Part shown: piece after piece, positions 5,091-6,930 of the stretch
How positions within the stretch are numbered: position 1 is the first letter of the stretch
Layout of the letters: every line of letters starts with the position of its first letter
Translations under genes and position numbers: made by a program
DNA from: Bacillota bacterium
GTDB lineage: Bacteria > Bacillota > Desulfotomaculia > Desulfotomaculales > Desulfallaceae
Length of the DNA: 6,930 bases
NCBI GenBank assembly: GCA_009781965.1
Contig: WQUS01000082.1
Span: 1-6,930 of the forward strand
Direction of reading: 5' to 3'
Notes under the pieces: model-generated
Databases searched by the model: none
Told to the model about the DNA's origin: nothing
Seen by the model: the letters and a program-made list of their open reading frames with translations, nothing else

Positions 5091-6422
5091 CTGAAAGACT
5101 GCACATTTAAAATCAAGACTTTGGGCTGCCCGGTTAACCAAAGCGAGAGCGCCGTTCTGGAAGCGCTGATGACCCAGGCCGGTTTTCAAGAGACTGCCGG
5201 CCGGGCGGAGGTATACATTATTAACAGCTGCGTGGTCACCGGGTCTGCCGCGGCGGAAGCGCGGCGGATAGTCAGACAAATCAAACGGGAATCACCGGAG
5301 GCGATGGTAGTGCTGGCCGGCTGTTACCCCCAGGTTTATCACTCCGGCCTGGCCGGGCAATTGCCCGAAGCCGATATCATTACCGGCGTCAAAGACCGCC
5401 GGAAACTGCCGGAGTTAATTCGCCGGCGCTTAGCCGGCGGGACTGACAGCGCCAGGGTTTTGGTCGAGGAACATAACGACAACGATTCTTTCGAGGCCAT
5501 GCCGGCAAAGTTAGCCGGTCATTACCGGCGGCTCAGACCGGCGGTTAAAATCCAGGAAGGCTGCAACGAACACTGTACCTACTGTATCGTACGGAAAGCC
5601 AGAGGCCGCAGCCGCAGTCTGCCGGCCGCCAAAGTCCTGGCCCAGGTCCGTGCTTTGCTGGAACAGGGCCACCGGGAAATCATTCTGGTCGGCAATCAGC
5701 TGGGTTTATACGGCCTGGATCTGGGTGACACCAGCCTGCCGGATATTATTCAGGCGGTGAGCCGCCTGGGTGATAATTTCCGGATCCGGCTGGGCTATGT
5801 GGAACCGATGAACGTTACCGAAAAACTGCTGTCTACGGTGGCGGAAAACCCCCAAGTATGTAATTACCTTTATTTACCGGTGCAAAGTTGTGCGGACCGG
5901 GTGCTGGAAAAAATGGGCCGCCGCTATCGGGTGGACGATTTTATCCACCTGGTTGTCCGGGCCCGGGAATTAATGCCCGGCCTAGCCATCTGGACCGACT
6001 TGATCGCCGGCTTTCCGGGCGAAACATCCGACGACCATCAGGCCACCATGACCATCATCAGCAAACTGGCATTAAGCCGCTTGCACGTCTTTCCTTATTC
6101 AGCCCGCCCGGGCACATCAGGGGCAGGTCTGGCAAACAACCTGCCGCCGGATGTTAAAAAAGTACGGGCCGCTCAACTACGGCAGCTCGGCCGGGAATTA
6201 ACCCTGTCCTATCACCAAACCCAAGTAGGCCAAAAAGAGCGGGTGTTGGTGGAAAAAATAGTTACCGTAGAAACGGGTCGCCGGTATGCAGAAGGTTATG
6301 GCGACAACTACGTCCCGGTGAGTATTCCTATGGCAGACAGCGCCATTTGCCGGCCCGGCACATTGGTCACGGTCCGGCTTAAACAAGTTGCCGATCACTG
6401 TCTCAACGGAATATTGGAGTAG
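5091..6422 (+). CDS. mtaB: Radical-SAM tRNA methylthiotransferase, MiaB/MtaB family (probable t6A37 methylthiotransferase)
   Basis: The 443-residue cytosolic enzyme uses two 4Fe-4S clusters and S-adenosylmethionine to add a methylthio group; MtaB acts on t6A37 of tRNA. Three domains are visible: an N-terminal UPF0004 domain with its three cluster cysteines (TLGC, Cys13; INSC, Cys47; AGC, Cys78), a radical-SAM core with GCNEHCTYC (Cys158, 162, 165) followed by IVRKARGRSRS, and a C-terminal TRAM-like domain (about 382-443). Further signatures are YLPVQSCADRVLEKMGRRY and DLIAGFPGET. The KIQEGCN-CTYCIV-ARGxSRS pattern favours MtaB (YqeV-like) over MiaB or RimO. The 'P' usual after CIV is Arg, and 'QSG' reads QSC, an extra Cys near the active site. 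The start is CTG 5091: it follows a good Shine-Dalgarno site, and TTG 5121 would cut the first beta strand (FKIKTLGC) just before Cys13. The 3' end overlaps the convergent acuA-like gene by 20 bp. Confidence 0.88.
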   Translation: MKDCTFKIKTLGCPVNQSESAVLEALMTQAGFQETAGRAEVYIINSCVVTGSAAAEARRIVRQIKRESPEAMVVLAGCYPQVYHSGLAGQLPEADIITGVKDRRKLPELIRRRLAGGTDSARVLVEEHNDNDSFEAMPAKLAGHYRRLRPAVKIQEGCNEHCTYCIVRKARGRSRSLPAAKVLAQVRALLEQGHREIILVGNQLGLYGLDLGDTSLPDIIQAVSRLGDNFRIRLGYVEPMNVTEKLLSTVAENPQVCNYLYLPVQSCADRVLEKMGRRYRVDDFIHLVVRARELMPGLAIWTDLIAGFPGETSDDHQATMTIISKLALSRLHVFPYSARPGTSGAGLANNLPPDVKKVRAAQLRQLGRELTLSYHQTQVGQKERVLVEKIVTVETGRRYAEGYGDNYVPVSIPMADSAICRPGTLVTVRLKQVADHCLNGILE

Positions 6423-6930
6423 TGCGATCCATAAATTTCAGGTTTTCGAAACTGAGGATATCGTTGGAGGAAACCTTGTGGCCGACACGGGCCATCAGTA
6501 CATTAGCCGGGTGCTCAATAATATCCGGGTCGTCGGTGGCTACCTTGCGTAACCCCACTGCGCCAAAAAGATTAGTCAGCATCTTTTGATAAGCCCACAA
6601 ATCCAGATTCGCGTTGGCGGTATCCCAGTGCCAGCTGATTTCCATGGTAATGACAATGTAACGCTCCATGACGGGATTGTCGAAGGCCGCCTTTAACAGG
6701 GTGTCGGCAATTTTGCAGCGACGCCAGTCGGCGCTGATTTCTATGCCGCCCAGTTCAACGATCAATGGGTGTTTGAACCAGCGTGACCACTCGTCCGGCC
6801 GGTGAAATGTAACATAACCCACAATCTCCTGTTCGCTGCGGGCGATGTAGATTATGCCCTCGGGCAGCTCCGTAATCAGCAGCAAGGCTTCTTTTTGTTT
6901 TTCCGGCGGCCGGAAGTTGGTCAGTTTATT
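6403..6930 (-). CDS. acuA: GNAT acetyltransferase, AcuA type, N-terminus outside the window
   Basis: The frame is open to the window edge and ends at TGA (6405-6403), giving 175 C-terminal residues; Bacillus AcuA has about 210, so roughly 35 are missing. AcuA acetylates and thereby switches off acetyl-CoA synthetase. AcuA-like segments in order: FRPPEKQKEALL, ITELPEGIIYIARSEQEIVG, YVTFHRPDEW, LIVELGGIEISADWRR (the beta-4 strand and acetyl-CoA loop), YIVITMEISWHWD, YQKMLTNLFGAVGL, ATDDPDI and EHPANVLMARVG. These match what I remember of Bacillus AcuA along the whole length. The acetyl-CoA loop reads RRCKIA, without the glycine of the common RxxGxA pattern. An internal TTG at 6885 is not the start, since homology continues upstream. 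The gene is convergent with mtaB, sharing 20 bp. No other acu genes are visible; they could lie beyond the window. Confidence 0.8.
   Translation of the reverse strand, partial: NKLTNFRPPEKQKEALLLITELPEGIIYIARSEQEIVGYVTFHRPDEWSRWFKHPLIVELGGIEISADWRRCKIADTLLKAAFDNPVMERYIVITMEISWHWDTANANLDLWAYQKMLTNLFGAVGLRKVATDDPDIIEHPANVLMARVGHKVSSNDILSFENLKFMDRTTPIFR

Noticed and set aside
5121..5123. TTG at 5121 as the methylthiotransferase start
   Set aside because: It would remove the first beta strand before the first cluster cysteine and has no ribosome binding site; CTG 5091 fits better.
4905..5279. Minus-strand open frame of 124 codons across the repeat gap and the methylthiotransferase start
   Set aside because: It joins antisense of the conserved enzyme, part of the decayed repeat and the 7-bp tandem repeat. 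The pieces do not form one protein; only the small frame at 4813-4923 is kept as a weak candidate.
6438..6453. Small hairpin around TTTCGAAA as a terminator between the convergent genes
   Set aside because: It lies inside the acuA-like coding region, the stem is about six pairs with a bulge, and no T-run follows.

Overview
The window looks like a stretch of a moderately GC-rich Gram-positive anaerobe. The best guess is a spore-former of the Peptococcaceae / Desulfotomaculum-Pelotomaculum type. That guess rests on the gene mix (bacterial Hsp90, a divergent cis-prenyltransferase, a CGGC-domain cysteine protein, an MtaB-type methylthiotransferase and an AcuA-type acetyltransferase) and on Firmicutes-style Shine-Dalgarno sites. 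Taxonomy is an inference; there is no rRNA or other marker here.

Layout. (1) 1-1179, +: the 3' two thirds of htpG, entering from outside the window. (2) 1285-1962, +: a short cis-prenyl transferase of the undecaprenyl diphosphate synthase family with several altered active-site residues. A bulged stem-loop lies between it and htpG, and a second stem-loop overlaps its stop codon. (3) 2001-2354, -: a small CGGC-domain protein with nine cysteines, convergent with (2). (4) A 166-bp divergent intergenic region with inverted repeats and a TATAAT box. (5) 2521-4791, +: a 756-residue envelope protein made of an N-terminal anchor, an alkaline-phosphatase-superfamily-like outer domain whose usual metal-binding DH motif is absent, and about ten membrane helices. 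(6) 4792-5090: about 300 bp without a conventional gene. It holds a 36-codon minus-strand reading frame, a second decayed copy of that frame, a perfect 15-bp inverted repeat and a 7-bp tandem repeat. (7) 5091-6422, +: an MtaB/MiaB-family radical-SAM tRNA methylthiotransferase whose only good start appears to be a CTG codon. (8) 6403-6930, -: the C-terminal 175 residues of an AcuA-type GNAT acetyltransferase, overlapping the end of (7) by 20 bp tail to tail.

The genes do not form one obvious pathway. They are housekeeping or accessory functions: protein folding, isoprenoid chemistry, metal or redox binding, cell envelope, tRNA modification and control of acetyl-CoA synthetase by acetylation. 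The least explained parts are the envelope protein, the altered prenyltransferase, and the duplicated small reading frame before the methylthiotransferase. I see no strong evidence of a defence system, CRISPR array, prophage or intact insertion sequence.
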